Shown piece after piece: positions 26,694 to 40,402 of a DNA stretch of 64,000 bases. Every line of letters starts with the position of its first letter. Position 1 is the first letter of the stretch. Made by a program: the position numbers and the translations under genes. The DNA lies in assembly GCA_021234155.1 (NCBI GenBank), contig JAJEKV010000041.1, positions 7,014,917 to 7,078,916 on the forward strand, written 5' to 3'. The notes below the pieces were generated by a model. The model was not told the DNA's origin, made no database searches, and worked only from the letters and a program-made list of their open reading frames with translations. The DNA comes from Isoetes taiwanensis. Its lineage: Eukaryota; Streptophyta; Lycopodiopsida; Isoetales; Isoetaceae.

Positions 26694-27820
26694 TCCTTAA
26701 CCCTTAAAGAGGGAAGGGCAGAAGAAAGTCCAGCTTCAAGAAATCGCTGAAGTAGTGTATCAACTGGTTGGTCATCACCACCATAGCTCTCTGCTATTAG
26801 AGCGAGCTGCAAAATCCAGTTGCAAAGAGGTTACATCTTTTCAAACAAATCACAATTTAGGATATTCATATACTGTAAAATCAGGATAGCCGCATACTGT
26901 AAAGTCACAAGGGCATGCCAGATATACCTGCTGCCAAATGTCCCAGCAACCAAGAGTCTGGCTGTAGAAAAATTATGGCAGAAGGAAGCATAGATGACAC
27001 AGGCATAAGGCGTGTCATATGACCTGCACTTTAATAGCAAACTAGGAAAAACATGGGAAAATTTGCTGTATGGAAAATAATATAAAAGCGAAAACATGAT
27101 GTTCTCGATATATTACCTGCTTGGGTTTTACAGATCCAGAACTTGGTAGTGCTGACTATTGCATTAGCAGATCCAGAACTTGGTGGTGCGATTACAACTA
27201 CAACACCATTCTTTCCTATTGTTTCCACTAATTCCTGTGTGTCCACGAATTCAAATTGATCATCTCAACTCCCTCATTAGCTTTTGTCAATCCTCTTGCC
27301 AGTGCCTGAAGGTATAAAGTAAAAACTCCATTTTCAAATCCTCAACAGAATACTATGACATGCAGTTCATAAATGCAATGATGTGGATAACTTATGTTTC
27401 TGTGGAGCAGCCTGGATTAAAATAATAATAATAAGCGTACAATTTGGTCCAAAGAAGTTCCGTGATGTTTCAATGACAAAGATCATGAATATTTATGCTT
27501 CTCAAAGGCAATAAAGCTATACATAAGCCATTGTTATATGTAATAAGTTCAAATGACATGAAAGGGAGTACTTACTTGAGAAAGACGGTCACTAAACCCA
27601 TAGTCAGAAACATAAAGAACAGCGACACTAGCTAGCTGCTTTTCTAACGCCTTCTTACTCCAAGTTTCATATTTGTATATAAGCTCGACAACATTATAGC
27701 GTAAAAGTGGACCAGATCCTGTTGCTATAACTGTGAAATTTATTGGCTCAATCCTTTTAAGAGCAGTTAGAACAGACCGGGAATTTGGTTTCATCAAGCA
27801 ACTTTCGACGAAAATTCCAC
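26694..27820 (-). pseudogene. Flavodiiron protein (FLV) partial gene copy
   Basis: FLV proteins are chloroplast enzymes that reduce oxygen downstream of photosystem I. Three minus-strand exons join in phase 0. Exon 27820-27576 covers the end of the diiron domain and the start of the flavodoxin domain: CLMKPNSRSVLTALKRIEP, IATGSGPLLRYNVVEL, then SVAVLYVSDYGFSDRLSQ before GTAAGT. Exon 27305-27117 gives ALARGLTKANEGVEMI, then in another frame VDTQELVETIGKNGVVVVIA and PPSSGSANAIVS. Exon 26806-about 26694 gives LALIAESYGGDDQPVDTLLQ and FLEAGLSSALPSLRVKE. The middle exon lacks one G near 27249 and carries a 16-bp internal duplication (27132-27147 repeats 27170-27185), each shifting the frame. Most of the metallo-beta-lactamase-like half and the C-terminal reductase domain are not visible. 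I cannot tell FLVA from FLVB. Confidence 0.85.
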
Positions 27821-29837
27821 CTACCAGAAGAAAAAGGACTGCAAGAAAGTTATCAAAGAAACAATTAATAATAACAAAAACAGAGGCCAAAAATCTATGA
27901 AAGAGATGGCGTTTAAAAATGCCATTTTTAGTGGTGTTTCTTGGCCTCCAAGTTCTAAACATCCTATAAAAGAACATTCATTCATCATATTATCCTATAG
28001 GAAGGTTGCAAATTACATTGAAACACTGATGGAGAGCCTTCCACAGGAGACATGGGCAATGAGCCTTACCAACTGCAAGACCAGAACAACAGTTAAAGTA
28101 ATCCTTGAGCAAGAGTAAATATCATGCTAGATCATTAACTTACTAACTGAACTGGCATAGCGTAAATTGCGCCTTTTATTTGGCACACTGTCTTGTGAAG
28201 ACTTGTGAAGATTGTTCTTCATAAAAGACATTAACTGCTACAGTGCATTGGCCTTCTGACCAAGTTCAAGGACCACTTCAAACTCTGATCCGGGTAAAAC
28301 TCAGAAATGGGTACTCACAAATCATGGCATCAGCAAGGCAACCTGGAGAAACAAAACTAGAACGAGCCACTTATAGCATTACAATACCAACTGCTAAATG
28401 ATCTGCAAGCCATCTAGCATGTTCTGATATAGCAAAGAAGAGGCCCAACAGAATCTAGAACATGACTGACATAGCAAGCCAGGGAGGAGAATTAGATCCA
28501 TATTCCGTGAGGCTTTCATACATAAAACCTCTTGCCGAAGTTCTAACGCCAGGCAACCATATAAACATGGATGAATTTAATTCCAAATGCCTGTATTCAC
28601 TCCATTAACATTCAGCTTACAAACTAAAAGCATGTAAATAGGTTAACTACCTCTTCATAATATCAACAACAGCTGTCTGTCCATCCCAAACAAGACAATG
28701 CCTATGGTAGGATTGCCATACCTTGCAAATGCAAGCTCTGTTTTGCCAACAGGAGCATTCATTTGGAAGCTTAAGGAAAGACCTGAAAGTAACACTAGGC
28801 ACACAATTTTCAAATTCTAATCTAAATATGTGAATATGACAAAATGCATTTGCTGCTCTAATTTTACAGCAGAGTAATAACAGGGGCCTAGCTTCAACAA
28901 GGAAGCTCCATTTCTAAAACATAAGCATGCATTAGAAAGCATAGAGTAGCCTATAAAAGATGTTAGGTACATCTTTTCCAAATTCATAGTACAAATGGGT
29001 TCAAATGCAGCAAAACGAATCTCCAGCTTTGATACTTTGCCATGGTTGTAGCCTCAAAAATAGCAAACAGACCATATGTGATCGCTGCCCATACCAGCCG
29101 ACCCATTCTAAAATGCTTTATTCCAACCCATTAACAGTATCAACAGTTTTAACTCTAATTCTAGATCTTTCTACTTATTTTTGCTCATCAAAAGAATACC
29201 AGTGGATCTTCCGAAAAAACCATACGGTAGTGCTTGAAAACTATAGAACAATAGATAGAATCTAGAGATAACTACTCTGTTTTGCAAATTTTGTTCTCAG
29301 AAAAATTACCTTCTTAGTAGCTGGATATGCAATCGAATCTTGCTGGAAGCTATGCTGATGGGTATTTGAACAGCACAGTATCTTGTCCCTTAAAGCTTGT
29401 TCCACACACTATGTTAAGAAACTGAAACCCAATCATATGTTTCGCAGCATTCAGACTGGCCAAAACCGTCAGTGGGTCACCTTCAGAGATGCTGCTACTA
29501 AAGCTTTTACCTTAAAATTATTTAACAGATTATAAGCTAGAGAAAATCCTCCGGAGCCCTGAATCCATCTCTGATACCGCTTTCCAAAAGCATGCCAGAG
29601 ATATAATTTCGATTTCTACTGCTCAAAGAAGCACCATCCAGGCAATTTCGGCCCATTTATTGCAAAGTTCGGTCGACTATGGCAGCTCCATCATGCCGTA
29701 TCCAAACTTGGTCGAAGCCTCATTAATATAACAGGCCCTTATAACCCTGAACTTTGCAGCCCAGAGGCATCGGATTTAGCAAATCCTAGGCATCCCAATA
29801 GAAATTAAGAAAACAAAAAAAGGAAAACTTAAGCTTA
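27821..29837. other. Stretch upstream of the FLV copy, no supported exon
   Basis: I looked on the minus strand for the metal-ligand exons of a flavodiiron protein (H-x-E-x-D-H context) and did not find them. No other gene is recognised; open frames are short. Confidence 0.4.
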
Positions 29838-30092
29838 CATGCACAAGGTGCACACCATCTCTCCAATCGGCCAGTTCATAACCTCGACCCCATTTGCAAA
29901 CAATGGTTTACCAAAGAGCTGGTAAAATTCGTACTTGAAAAATATGGCAGCAATGCTCTGAGTGCAGTGAATATTTTCGTCTAAGAATGGAAATGAGCAG
30001 CCATCAGCAACAAACCGAAACTCGAATGGCGCTCCACATTGCCGCCATAACACAGACACGAAGAAATCCAAGTTTCGAGCTCTGCTCCGGCG
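29838..30092 (-). other. Unassigned open stretch with a strong splice donor
   Basis: A minus-strand frame stays open for about 85 codons (phrases such as CGAPFEFRFVADGCSFPFLD and FYQLFGKPLFANGVEVMNWP) and ends at TGCAT before GTAAGC, a good donor. No ATG lies in this frame upstream. It sits beside the composite repeat at 30110. It could be an orphan exon or the 5' end of a transcript running towards the FLV copy, but it does not match an FLV N-terminus that I know. Confidence 0.25.
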
Positions 30093-30109
30093 TGAGAAGA
30101 GAGGGATTC

Positions 30110-30535
30110 AATTTGGGGCTTTTGTTGTAGGCCGTCCAAATCCGAGATGGACGGTCGAGATCAAATGCCCCAAATAAAGGTCCCTGCATCTGGGCCGTCG
30201 ATCTCGCACATTCGACGGCCCAGAATGATCTGGATTAAAAGCCCCAATTCTATCACCTTCCCCGCAACTTCCTATCCAAAATTGATGGCCAAGATTTGAC
30301 CTTCCCTTTTTAATCCGGCCCATATGAAAAGCCCCAAATAATTTTAATGGGCCGATGCGGATAAAATGCCCCAATTTCGAGGGGCGGATTAAAAGCCCCC
30401 AAATAAGGGGGATGCTTGGGGTGTTACGAGGTGTAGCTTAGTCTCGGTAGTCCATCTCGAGAGATGGGCCGGTAGAGATCAATCTACACCATCATCGGAC
30501 CTCCATATAATAATTGTATATATATACAAGTATGT
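30110..30535. repeat. Composite dispersed repeat, copy 2
   Basis: Several monomers with GGGCTTTT-TTGTAGGCCGTCC, GATCAAATGCCCCAAATAA and GAT-GACGG blocks are followed by GGGGTGTTACGAGG, an imperfect inverted repeat (TCCATCTCGAGAGATGG), AGAGATCAATCTACACC and a short (TA)n. The order matches 39290-39546. The arms CCGTCCATCT / AGATGGACGG recur in several monomers. Confidence 0.7.
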
Positions 30536-30589
30536 GTACTATAAGGGGTGTCTGAGGAGGCGAATATGCGTACGTAAGTTTCTATAAGA

Positions 30590-30720
30590 TTTTTTAAGTT
30601 TATCGGCATTCCATTAAGACTATCCAATATTTTGGGAATATTCTTTAAGATTCTTGAGAGTTTCTAGAGATATATTAACATTCCCAATCTTTGGAGTATT
30701 CCTTAAGATTATTCAAAAAA
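30590..30720. repeat. AGATT-rich minisatellite, complement of the GAATCT family
   Basis: Recurrent AAGATTCTT/AAGATTATT units following a CAAGTATGTGTACTAT segment. Read in reverse complement, that segment resembles the sequence left of the (TA)n at 49172, which links the two loci. Confidence 0.55.
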
Positions 30721-30769
30721 TCATTGCAAACCACACCCTCCCTTAAGATCCCCTACAAAACAATGCCAA

Positions 30770-31277
30770 AATCGTCCTACACGTTTCAAGTTTCTAGCAA
30801 TGCGAACCTCAACTCAGGGCTAACACCTTTTACTACCAACTATCAAGGGAGCACATGGCGAGCGAAGTTATTAGCGATATTGTCGCCAAATTTTCAACTT
30901 ATTACGCGCATTCGTAGTATTGTCACCAAATTCTCAAAATATTGTGAAAGTGAAATTTGAGCTTAAATAGATCGATATCTAAAGTTGAGTGTCAAAAATT
31001 AAGTTAGAAGAAGTCAATACGTCTGCACATTTTAAGTTTCGGCAATGCGGAACCTCAACTTAAGAGCTAAGACCTTTTTTATTACCAACTTTCAAAGGGA
31101 GAACATGGTCAAAGAAGTTATTGGCGATATTGTCGTAAATTTTCAAATTATTACGCATCTTGTAGTATTGTCACCAAATTCTCAAATTATTACGCAATTG
31201 TCATCGAAAGTGAATTTTGAGCTTAAATAGGTCAGATATCTAAAGTTGAGTGTCAAAAATTAAGTTGAAGAAGTCAA
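30770..31277. repeat. Tandem duplication, about 250 bp x 2
   Basis: Two adjacent diverged copies share GCAATGCG-AACCTCAACT, TTACCAACT-TCAA-GGGAG, GAAGTTATT-GCGATATTGTCG and TAAAGTTGAGTGTCAAAAA. The second copy contains small indels. No coding content is recognised. Confidence 0.85.
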
Positions 31278-32697
31278 TATAATAGTGGAAGTTGGATTGA
31301 TCAACAATGCCATATATAGATTTATATAATTATCTACTAGTCATTTAACAATCTATAACAAGTAATCATTGGTAAATCTCAAAATTCTATTTGCTTACAT
31401 CGAATATCATAATCCACTTAATTTATTGCTATCACGGGGTGAATCCAAAAGTGTGTCTTTTAAATTTTACCTTCTCAATTATCTCAATTGTCACGACAAA
31501 TGGGAGTATGCATCTAGACCAAAGTCACAAAGTTTTCAATTAAATCCCTAAGCCTAATAGCCATTCGATTCCTAATTCAAAAAGCATATAGAATATTGGG
31601 GACGTAGAAGTTTAGGAAAGTTTACGAAAAAGTCGCAACATAATATACATTGGTGTTCTCAAAAGACATATACTTTGAATCTCTATGGTAACAATGTCTC
31701 AATCTCTATGATAAACCCAAAAGCATTAGCAAGAACCACGAGAGATTATTGTAGCACATTCAGTACATATATTTAATGGCCCAACCATCAATAATATGAA
31801 GAGCAAACCCTATAGTAGACATGCTTGCTAATACTAATTTGATTAAAATAAAGGGTACTTTCTGCGGCGTACAAACCCTACACAAACAATGCACAAAAAA
31901 TCCACAAATAACCTTGCAATCAAGGACTCGTTATTATTTGACTTATTTGAACCACTCTAGCGGGTGCGGCTATCTTTCATGCTAATACATGAAGTTACTC
32001 AAATCAAGAGCGTAAGTTATTATATGCTTTTAAGCTAGCTCTTTCTCTGTTACGAAGACGAAAAGAAAATCTTTTCTTTTGTTTTGCACCACCCGTATTA
32101 TTCCACACTGCATTGTGTACAATTCATGACATTCAATGTCAAAACTAAAATAAAGTTCTTTACTACACATCAAAAGAGTGCGGGGTTTGTACACAAGCTT
32201 GATTTCCAAAGTTAAGTCAAGCGTACCACAACAAAAACCACCATGAGAGCCCTTGCAATTGCTAAAAATTCAAGGGAGACTCGATAGTTGCAAAAAGGCC
32301 ATCTTGAAGGGCTTCTCTGAGAACATTATACCTTTTTTACTGGTGGTGGAAGAAGTATTAAGCTCCCTTTGACTCTATGACTCGCTTAGTGAATCACCCG
32401 GCTTGATGTGCGGACATAAACTTGGTAGCCTACATTTTTTTTTTTGTCTTCAAAGCTATGCCGAAATTAGATGTGGGTCTTCTTGCCATGAAAAACATAT
32501 AAGCCAAGTTAAGCGAGGGCCAAGTTTTGTGCTTCCTTTAGCAACCATCTTTCCATGGCGTTCTTTAGATCAATTAAATTGATGATTCCCACAATAGACA
32601 CCATAAGTGCATTTAGTGGCTATCCCCATAGAGTTCTATTGATTTAGTTGCATTGCTAGAAACAAAAAAGCGAGAGATAGGTGATAAAATACCATGT

Positions 32698-32823
32698 GTA
32701 TCCACACTTGGATCTATATAAACTTGTCTATTTATACCAAACATTTGGTGGGAGGCAAGAATATTTTTTGCAAACTTGTCTATTTATACCGGCATTTGGT
32801 GGGAGGCAAGAATATTTTTTGCA
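32698..32823. repeat. Tandem duplication, about 53 bp x 2
   Basis: Adjacent copies of a unit running from AACTTGTCTATTTATACC to GCAAGAATATTTTTTGCA, differing by CAAACA against GGCA. Confidence 0.9.
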
Positions 32824-33928
32824 AGTAACAATCGTTTTGCATGCTTACTATATTGTGGCAAATTTTAAACCTCAATTGCGATGTATCTAAGATATAAGGA
32901 AATTGTGATGTATCCAAGATCTGAGAACCTCAAGTTTGTCAAATCATAAGTCCAAACATAGAATTGTAAGTCCGATTGATTGTGCGAATTTAGAAGGGTT
33001 GACTCGATAGAATTTTGAATTTAAGCGATAGAGATTGTATCATCGACTCTAAACACATAAAAGTTATCGAATCGAGAGAGGACATTTGAAAATGCTTAAA
33101 CATTTATCCATTGTCAACCTTGTTCTGAGGTAATTTGTAACTCACCTTTTAAAAAGTGAAACCATGCCATTGCATTAGGTCCAGACTTGGCTTTGCATTG
33201 GGTGCGCAATCTGCAAAATGAATGACTATGAAAAATAAACATTGCCCTAATGCTACAATCTCTTTGCTATATTAAACTCCATTCATGACATGCACTTATC
33301 TAACACTAGCTTTGAGCAAAGGACAAGTTACTTTTCATCTATTATAAAGTGATCTTAGAACATGGCCATTGAATCCATATCATGACTTCACAATCTGCTC
33401 CCACCCATATAAGAATATGACATGTTCAACAAGGAAAATGTCACAAGGCGTTCAACCTGTCGTTCAAATAATAAACACGACCACCTATCGCATGCACTAG
33501 AGTGACATAGGAATAAATATCGACATAAGCGTAACCAAGCAATAAATAAATCATTTGTGTAATCGATGTTAGTGAAATATGCCTCATTCATTTTGACTTG
33601 GTCTTGGCATGTCAAATCAAGCGTACAACCGGATGCTTCAAGATACTCAAGAACGTAACTTACTATGCCTAAGTCTTGGGTATCATCAACGAAACGTAAG
33701 TCTTGATTGTCTTTGCTCATACCCTTGCACTAGTATTCCATCAAACAATATCTTCAATTTGTCAATTCATAAAAGATCACACATCTCTATTTCATTGCTT
33801 CCTACCTTATAACTAGAATAGCTTCAAAAGCTTGAAAATGCAAAGAAGATCCATCATACTCGAAGTTTTGAATGGCCAAGAAAGGACTATTGTTTCATCA
33901 TCTAAAAAAGCGATTGTGCTCACGCAAG

Positions 33929-34130
33929 CGTGCAAAAGACCATCGATTCCATGGATAAAATACACAAAGAAATCATCTTGTGAGAAATAGTAAAAGATTG
34001 AAGCTAGCATATTGGCCCATTATTTTTTAGTGCAAATATGTTGGCCATCGATTCCATGGATAAAATACACAAAAAATTATGCACGAAATAGTAAAAGATT
34101 CAAGCTAGCATATTGGCGCAAATATGTTGG
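33929..34130. repeat. Tandem duplication, about 100 bp x 2
   Basis: Two copies share CATCGATTCCATGGATAAAA, TACACAAA and GAAATAGTAAAAGATT-AAG then CTAGCATATTGGC. The second copy has small deletions. Confidence 0.85.
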
Positions 34131-37100
34131 CGACCCTACAAAGTTTATGCTTTACCATTAGCAAAAAGACAATAGGTACCAAAACTTACACCAAAAGCTT
34201 TTAACATATAAACATTGGATTTATTCAACATGTGTGTTTCAAGACTAATTTCCATCCGAATGTATAATGGAAATGAATTTAAGACTAGAACAACATCATG
34301 TGCTCTATAGTGAAGACAAGCCTTCTAAAATCTCTTACCTCCACTAATCTTATTTTGTGGGTTTAGGAAATACCGTAATCAAAATGTGTATTATGGCTTT
34401 TCGGGATGCTAGTACTCCATCCAAGAGCATACAGTTTGTAGAACATGGACAATCCAAGGCTTAAGAGTTCCCTACAAATGTCACAGAAACATCAACCACA
34501 TACTTCACCACATACTTCGCATGTTTTACAAAACAGGAAATGGAAAAGGCAAAATCAGTAATTGCAGTCTATCAAGAGCGAGTAATTACCTTACTAGTGG
34601 CTTGGATATGGCTGCACAATATCTTCTTGCCCATTTGGGAGTAATAGTGTGTAAGAGCGACTTTTACTAAATAATAAGTCATCACAGGGGCCATTAAGCA
34701 CATCTTAATTGAGGCTATAATTAAAAGTTTGGGAGTGTCTAATTACGCCTTTCAAATCCAAGAGTGCATTGTCCTCTCGGAGGAATTATCAGAATTACTA
34801 TACCATTCTCATTTTTCGTGTCATATGACATGGGTGAGGTAAACCGTCGCTTTGGTTTTACTTCATGCGGGGAGGTGGTTTGCGGACCCAAATTGGCTCG
34901 AGTATCGCAAACATTGCCCACTTTGGCGAGACTAGATGTTAATGAACAGATTTACATTCCATCATGATATTATAAGTATGCTAATTCTATTTACATAAAT
35001 ATTTACGTACACTATGTATACACAACATTTAGCAAAAAACTTCTTCCAAAATCCTCAAAGCTGTTCAAATGCTAAGCGAAAAGGTCGTTTGTATAAAGGA
35101 TTACTCCTGCCTCTTTCTAGATCGGTATGTATTTGGTAGATAGTAAGCAAGATCATGCATAACATTCCACTGGTGTCAAATTGCAAGTTGAACATCAAAT
35201 TTGTGCCCTCACGGAACCATCCAATGCATCCAAGCATATGATTTATGCAGTTAAGATGTTGCCGTTGAGCTCCATTTCTCTAGAAACCTTGAGCATCTCT
35301 TCGCAATGGTTTCGGAGGGCATAATTACTAACCATTGATGGTCCATGAGATCAGATTCCGCTTGGGCAGCTGTCAAATATTCCCGAGGTTTCCTTGAATT
35401 CCACATTTACCATAAGTAGTCTGGCGCCATGTACCAAAGGTGACGTCTGAGGTAAAAACATTCTAGAGAACAAACCATGACTAAAAAAGTCTAGGGCTTT
35501 GTTAGGGCAAGCAAACGGTCACTTCTATGTCTACCATTAGAGACACGAAGTCTTCGCACCAGAATGGATTTGTGAAATACATTTAAGGCACGTTTGAAAG
35601 CATGATTTACACACTGACAAGCATGATACATAGACCTGATAGAATTTAACTAACCATCAAAACCTAGACAATCAATGATTGGAATCATAAGGGCATTTGT
35701 AACAGCTGCTACCACAGGCAAGGGAACACATTCCAGGAATATGGAAAAATAGCCGCCTTTACAACATCGAGAGATGTCTAGACTTGCAAAATGCAAACTG
35801 CTGGTCTTGGATCTCGCATAAAGTGCAAAACCAAATAGCTCTGCCTAATGAACTTAAAGCTATGCCAATAGGGAAAGGATGGGACAATCCACAAATAGAT
35901 TAAGCAGACCCTTACCGTCAAGAATAGCATAAAGTTCGGCGTTGGCACTGAGAAATTCAGTTTTCGTAGCTGACCAAGCCATGTCTTTGTGGCGGCCAAT
36001 CAATCAAGCGCCATAAGCTCCGGCATATTTGGGCTCCGCGGAACTCGCATCCGGCAAACTAGAAATGGAGATGCCATACAAGGCGGATGTTTACGGCATT
36101 AAGGCGGGGTTGCATCTTTGGGCATTAGTAACATGTTAGTTGAAGAAAGGTCCGTAAAGTAAGGGAAATTAACGGGTTGACTTTCTAATCCGATTAACGT
36201 TGTTTTCTGCGGTTTCAAAATTTTAACATGCAACTGCTCAAACTCCATGTTAAAGACATCATGGACGTCGGATGTCCACATGAAAGACAATATGTGGCAG
36301 CACCCAGAGTGCAAAATAAATCCTAGTGGAGTAGAGCTATTGGATGCCTCTACCTGGTTAGAAAAAAAGCGCTATAATCTACACTCAACATAACTCGATG
36401 GAGCTTATTTGTCCCGACCATGATACACTCAAACTCATATACCATGTTGGGTGATAATTCACAATGTTCTTTCTTTGTATATAGCATAATCAAGAGTTAC
36501 GTGGGCCTTGATTCTAACTATATTTCCAACTTTGTGCTTAACGAAGATACAAAACAACAAAGAATGCAGATCCAAAGATGCATGTATGCAACCCGAGAAG
36601 CAAAAGGTAATGACTGCAATCCTCTAACAATAACGCAATTCTCTAATATCATTTGATACACCCTATGTTTGTCTCCATACCCCGTTACATTCAACCAGAC
36701 CACCGATTTGCTTAATTTGTGGTAGATCTTAACTAAAGATTTCTCCTTCTTCAATGTTAAACCTAGCATCAAATGTTTTCACCAAGAAGGTCTGCATAAC
36801 TGAAATCTCACTTCTTTGTGGGAAAGTATTCACATCATTTTCACGTTTTGGATCCTCCAAAGCCCTATTATCCTATATAATAGATAATTCATCTAACCTT
36901 TGCCTGGAGGTATTCATAAACCATTTGCTCGACTTTGCCTTAAAGGTGCATTTGCATGTCCCTGCACGTATCATGAACATAACGCACAAATTAGTAGCAA
37001 AGTCCATTCATAACATCATACCTAGCAAAAGATGTAGAAGTATATTATTCACCCATCTAATTTTGGTATGAAGGTTTTCGATATAATGATGCGACTCATC

Positions 37101-39289
37101 TTTGAATAAATGCATTCGGCAAAATCCATCGTCTGAGGGAATGGCCGGTGCAAAAATTATTCGGCTTTGTCACATGCAATTGGGGTGACAACATCATCCT
37201 TGGCATATCGTGTTGACCTTCTCAATTCACGGTTAGTGGTACATGTGAGATTGGCATGATGAGGCCTGATTGAAGGGCACATATCCACAAAAATTCCAAA
37301 CCGCTTGCATAGCTCCAAACAAGTAACTCCTTTCAAAAGCTCCACGATCATCCGCAATAACAAAAACACGAAAATTCAGACAGGTTGCATAGTTCCTACA
37401 TGTTGCGTAATCGCTTGAAAGACCGGTTGATCTATCTAAAACTACCTTTAGAGACTGGTAGGTGAAGACGCTTGACTAAAGGCGAATAATATGCTTTCGG
37501 TTTAAGGTATCTCGGTTATTAAACAAAATCTATTCTGAATGGCAAAAATTTGATTTATATACAAATTCACAAAATCTGTCAAAGATGCTTAAACTTTGTG
37601 TTCTTTAACTTTGGATCTAAAGCAGCGATGAGAATGAAAAAGCATAAATATATCGCTTCACGAAATCAATTTTGTCTAGTGTTTCCTTTTTGCTAGTAAG
37701 AAATTTCCCCATGATTCCTGAACTACACCTGTTATTAGGTTCAGTAACTACACCAGAGATGGCGTAATAGAATGATTACCACCTGAATATAGAGCATGGT
37801 TCAAATGGGCTTCCGCCGCTGCAACATTAAGATGGTTTAACAATGCAAATTTCAACTTAACATTTAACTAATTGGTAAAGTAAATAGCACCTTCCAGGTG
37901 TAGCCATTCTCTTTACAGACGAAAATATTCTCCTGTAGCTAGATCTGGTTAAGTTGAGCTAACTCCAGAATAATGATAAAACTCCCGACGGAAATGAAGA
38001 CGCGAGTGCCAGCTTATTGCTTGCTAATAAAATACCCTGTTTCGTGAAAAGATTAAACACACCTTTTGTTGGAATCTGCAAGGCGCGCATTCCAGGAAGT
38101 AGGGCAGAGCAGAGCAAACATAGAGATTTTTTACAAGCATTCCTGCAGGGAAACCTCGGCCGAATATGCGATTACCGATCTCCATGACACCCAAACTAAC
38201 GTTTCACTAAAATCTCTGTATGGCTGATTTAACAAAAAAACGATGCATGCGATTAGGGCTAAGCTACTCTACACAAAATGCATTTATTTGCCTCACAAAA
38301 TTCGTCCACCTTGGGATGCTAATGGCTCCGTTCTCCTGAGAGACACCGGAAATCCCACCGCTCATTAGCTATGAACTTGGTGATGATCTTTGCATGGAAG
38401 CCAAATTTTGTCTATTCGTGAATCTGGATAAATAAGAAGAAAGATAAGGAAATCGTACATCAATTTTTAGTAGGCATTGTTTGTTGCCTTCAAGCTTTCT
38501 CTAAACGAAATGAGGGACTTAACTTGCTCCGCTTACGCATACGGTGACCATTTAAAGGCATAGAAGCGCTGGCTCCATATCCGAAACCCAGGTGATTGAA
38601 GACCTACACTAACATATTCTCGGAGATGCTTGCAGGCCTTCACATTTCTAACACAATGAAGAACCCTCCTGAATGAAGAGCTCAAAAAATCCGCTTTTTT
38701 TTTCTTCCTTACTTTACGAGAGGACCCTATGGGCGGACCTCCGAATTGTGGCTCGAAATAACACTCTAGCAAATAATCGCGACAAGGAAAGAGAGGCAAG
38801 CCAAGTGTTCCCCGTTCTCCTCCGCCAATTCACAATAATTAGCAATTAAATGCCTTGCCACACCGCCATCACCAGACGTCATAAAAATTGGCATCTTGAT
38901 CCCCTTCCATTGTTGTAGCCCTTCTCAAACTTTCTAGCCCCCGACCCTATTCCATAGGCGGGACGTGGGCAACAACCTTGTCGACACTTAGACCACTCGA
39001 ACTCCTCCTATTTAATTCCCTTATCAACGTATACAAACCTTTTATGGACCTAAAATAGACCTTTAGATATAATAAATGCCCCTAACCTAAATTCACAAGG
39101 CTTTATCTCATCCATCGATCTCACACACTGCCAACCCAAGCAATGACACCTCAAGCTCCACCCACAATTGAATGACCTTTTCATTAACCACCAAGATCAA
39201 ATCCCTAAATTCGATGGCGAGATCAATAGCCTAAATAAGGGCCTTTGTATGAACGCCAAGATCAAACCCCTAAATTCAAGGGCCTAGAT

Positions 39290-39659
<370 letters not shown>

Positions 39660-39699
39660 AGTGTCACAAATGTTGGCAAGTGCCACAAATGGTGTAGAG

Positions 39700-39965
39700 A
39701 TTGATGCCACAAAATGTTGGTAGAGATTGATCTCGGCCATCCACTTTTGAGATGGACGGTCCAGACGGTGCCACCTCGTAACTCCCCAAGCACCCTTCTT
39801 GTTGGTGTACCAAAATATTGGTACAGATTGATCTCGGCCGTCCATCTCTTAGATGAACGGCCCACAACAAAAGCCCCAAATAAGGCCCTTGGTGCGAGTG
39901 TGTGTAGACATTTAAATCTCTACCGTCCATCTCAAATCTGGACGGCCCCGCGTTAAGCCCCAAAT
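39700..39965. repeat. Composite dispersed repeat, copy 4, with two inverted repeats
   Basis: Two nearby blocks each have AGATTGATCTCGGCC followed by an imperfect palindrome: GGCCATCCACTTTTGAGATGGACGG and GGCCGTCCATCTCTTAGATGAACGG (each shown here only by its arms, CCRTCCA and TGRACGG). A third block (CTACCGTCCATCTCAAATC) and AAAAGCCCCAAATAAGGCCC follow. Orientation is opposite to copy 3, so the long (TA)n lies between inverted copies. Confidence 0.65.
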
Positions 39966-40402
39966 TGAGCCCTTTATTTGGGACTTCGATTTGCGGACGC
40001 CGGAGTTTGCCCTCTTCCCCATTTCCTCGGGCCCTTGCCCGAAGAACTCCTCCATCTATGGCCGATTGCCGGACTTCGTGATATCCAGATCGCCCGGATC
40101 GTTTCTCAAGACTTATCTTTCTCTACTTCCGCCCTGCCGCTTTTTCCTATGTCTCGACCTCCGGATCCATTCTAGTGCCCCCTCTCGGTTTCTCGTTCAA
40201 AAGTAGTTGAAGCGTTGATCAAGCGGACTCAAATTTTTGCAGCACACAACTACAATATATCTTCATCATGCTATTGTCGATTATGCGTAAGCTCTCACAC
40301 AACTAATGCCCGAAACTTGAAGTTTTCTTTTCTATGCTTATGATCTTCCATATGAAGTGGTGATATACACCAATGTTATTGCCGTTTCAACATTTATTTC
40401 CC

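Larger units (their letters stand above)
31278..39289. other. Long gene-poor stretch
   Basis: Eight kilobases without a supported gene. It has AT-rich sequence, two tandem duplications (32698-32823 and 33929-34130) and scattered open frames without recognisable motifs. A minus-strand frame at 33388-33720 contains FVDDTQDLGIVSYVLEYLEA, which is not enough to assign to a retroelement. CpG-containing words are frequent in places (for example 38000-38400), possibly related to the consensus problem described under findings. Confidence 0.45.

Noticed and set aside
26920-26965. Extra FLV exon reading ARLLVAGTFGS on the minus strand
   Set aside because: The neighbouring exon 26806-26694 already supplies the matching segment (LALIAESYGG) in phase with the previous exon, so this piece would be redundant.
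33388-33720. Minus-strand frame with FVDDTQDLG considered as a retroelement RT (F-V-D-D box)
   Set aside because: No other RT motif lies around it in order; the four residues alone are not evidence.
38533-38799. Minus-strand frame of 88 codons near 38.6 kb
   Set aside because: No recognisable domain, no splice context and no conserved-looking composition; likely a chance open frame.
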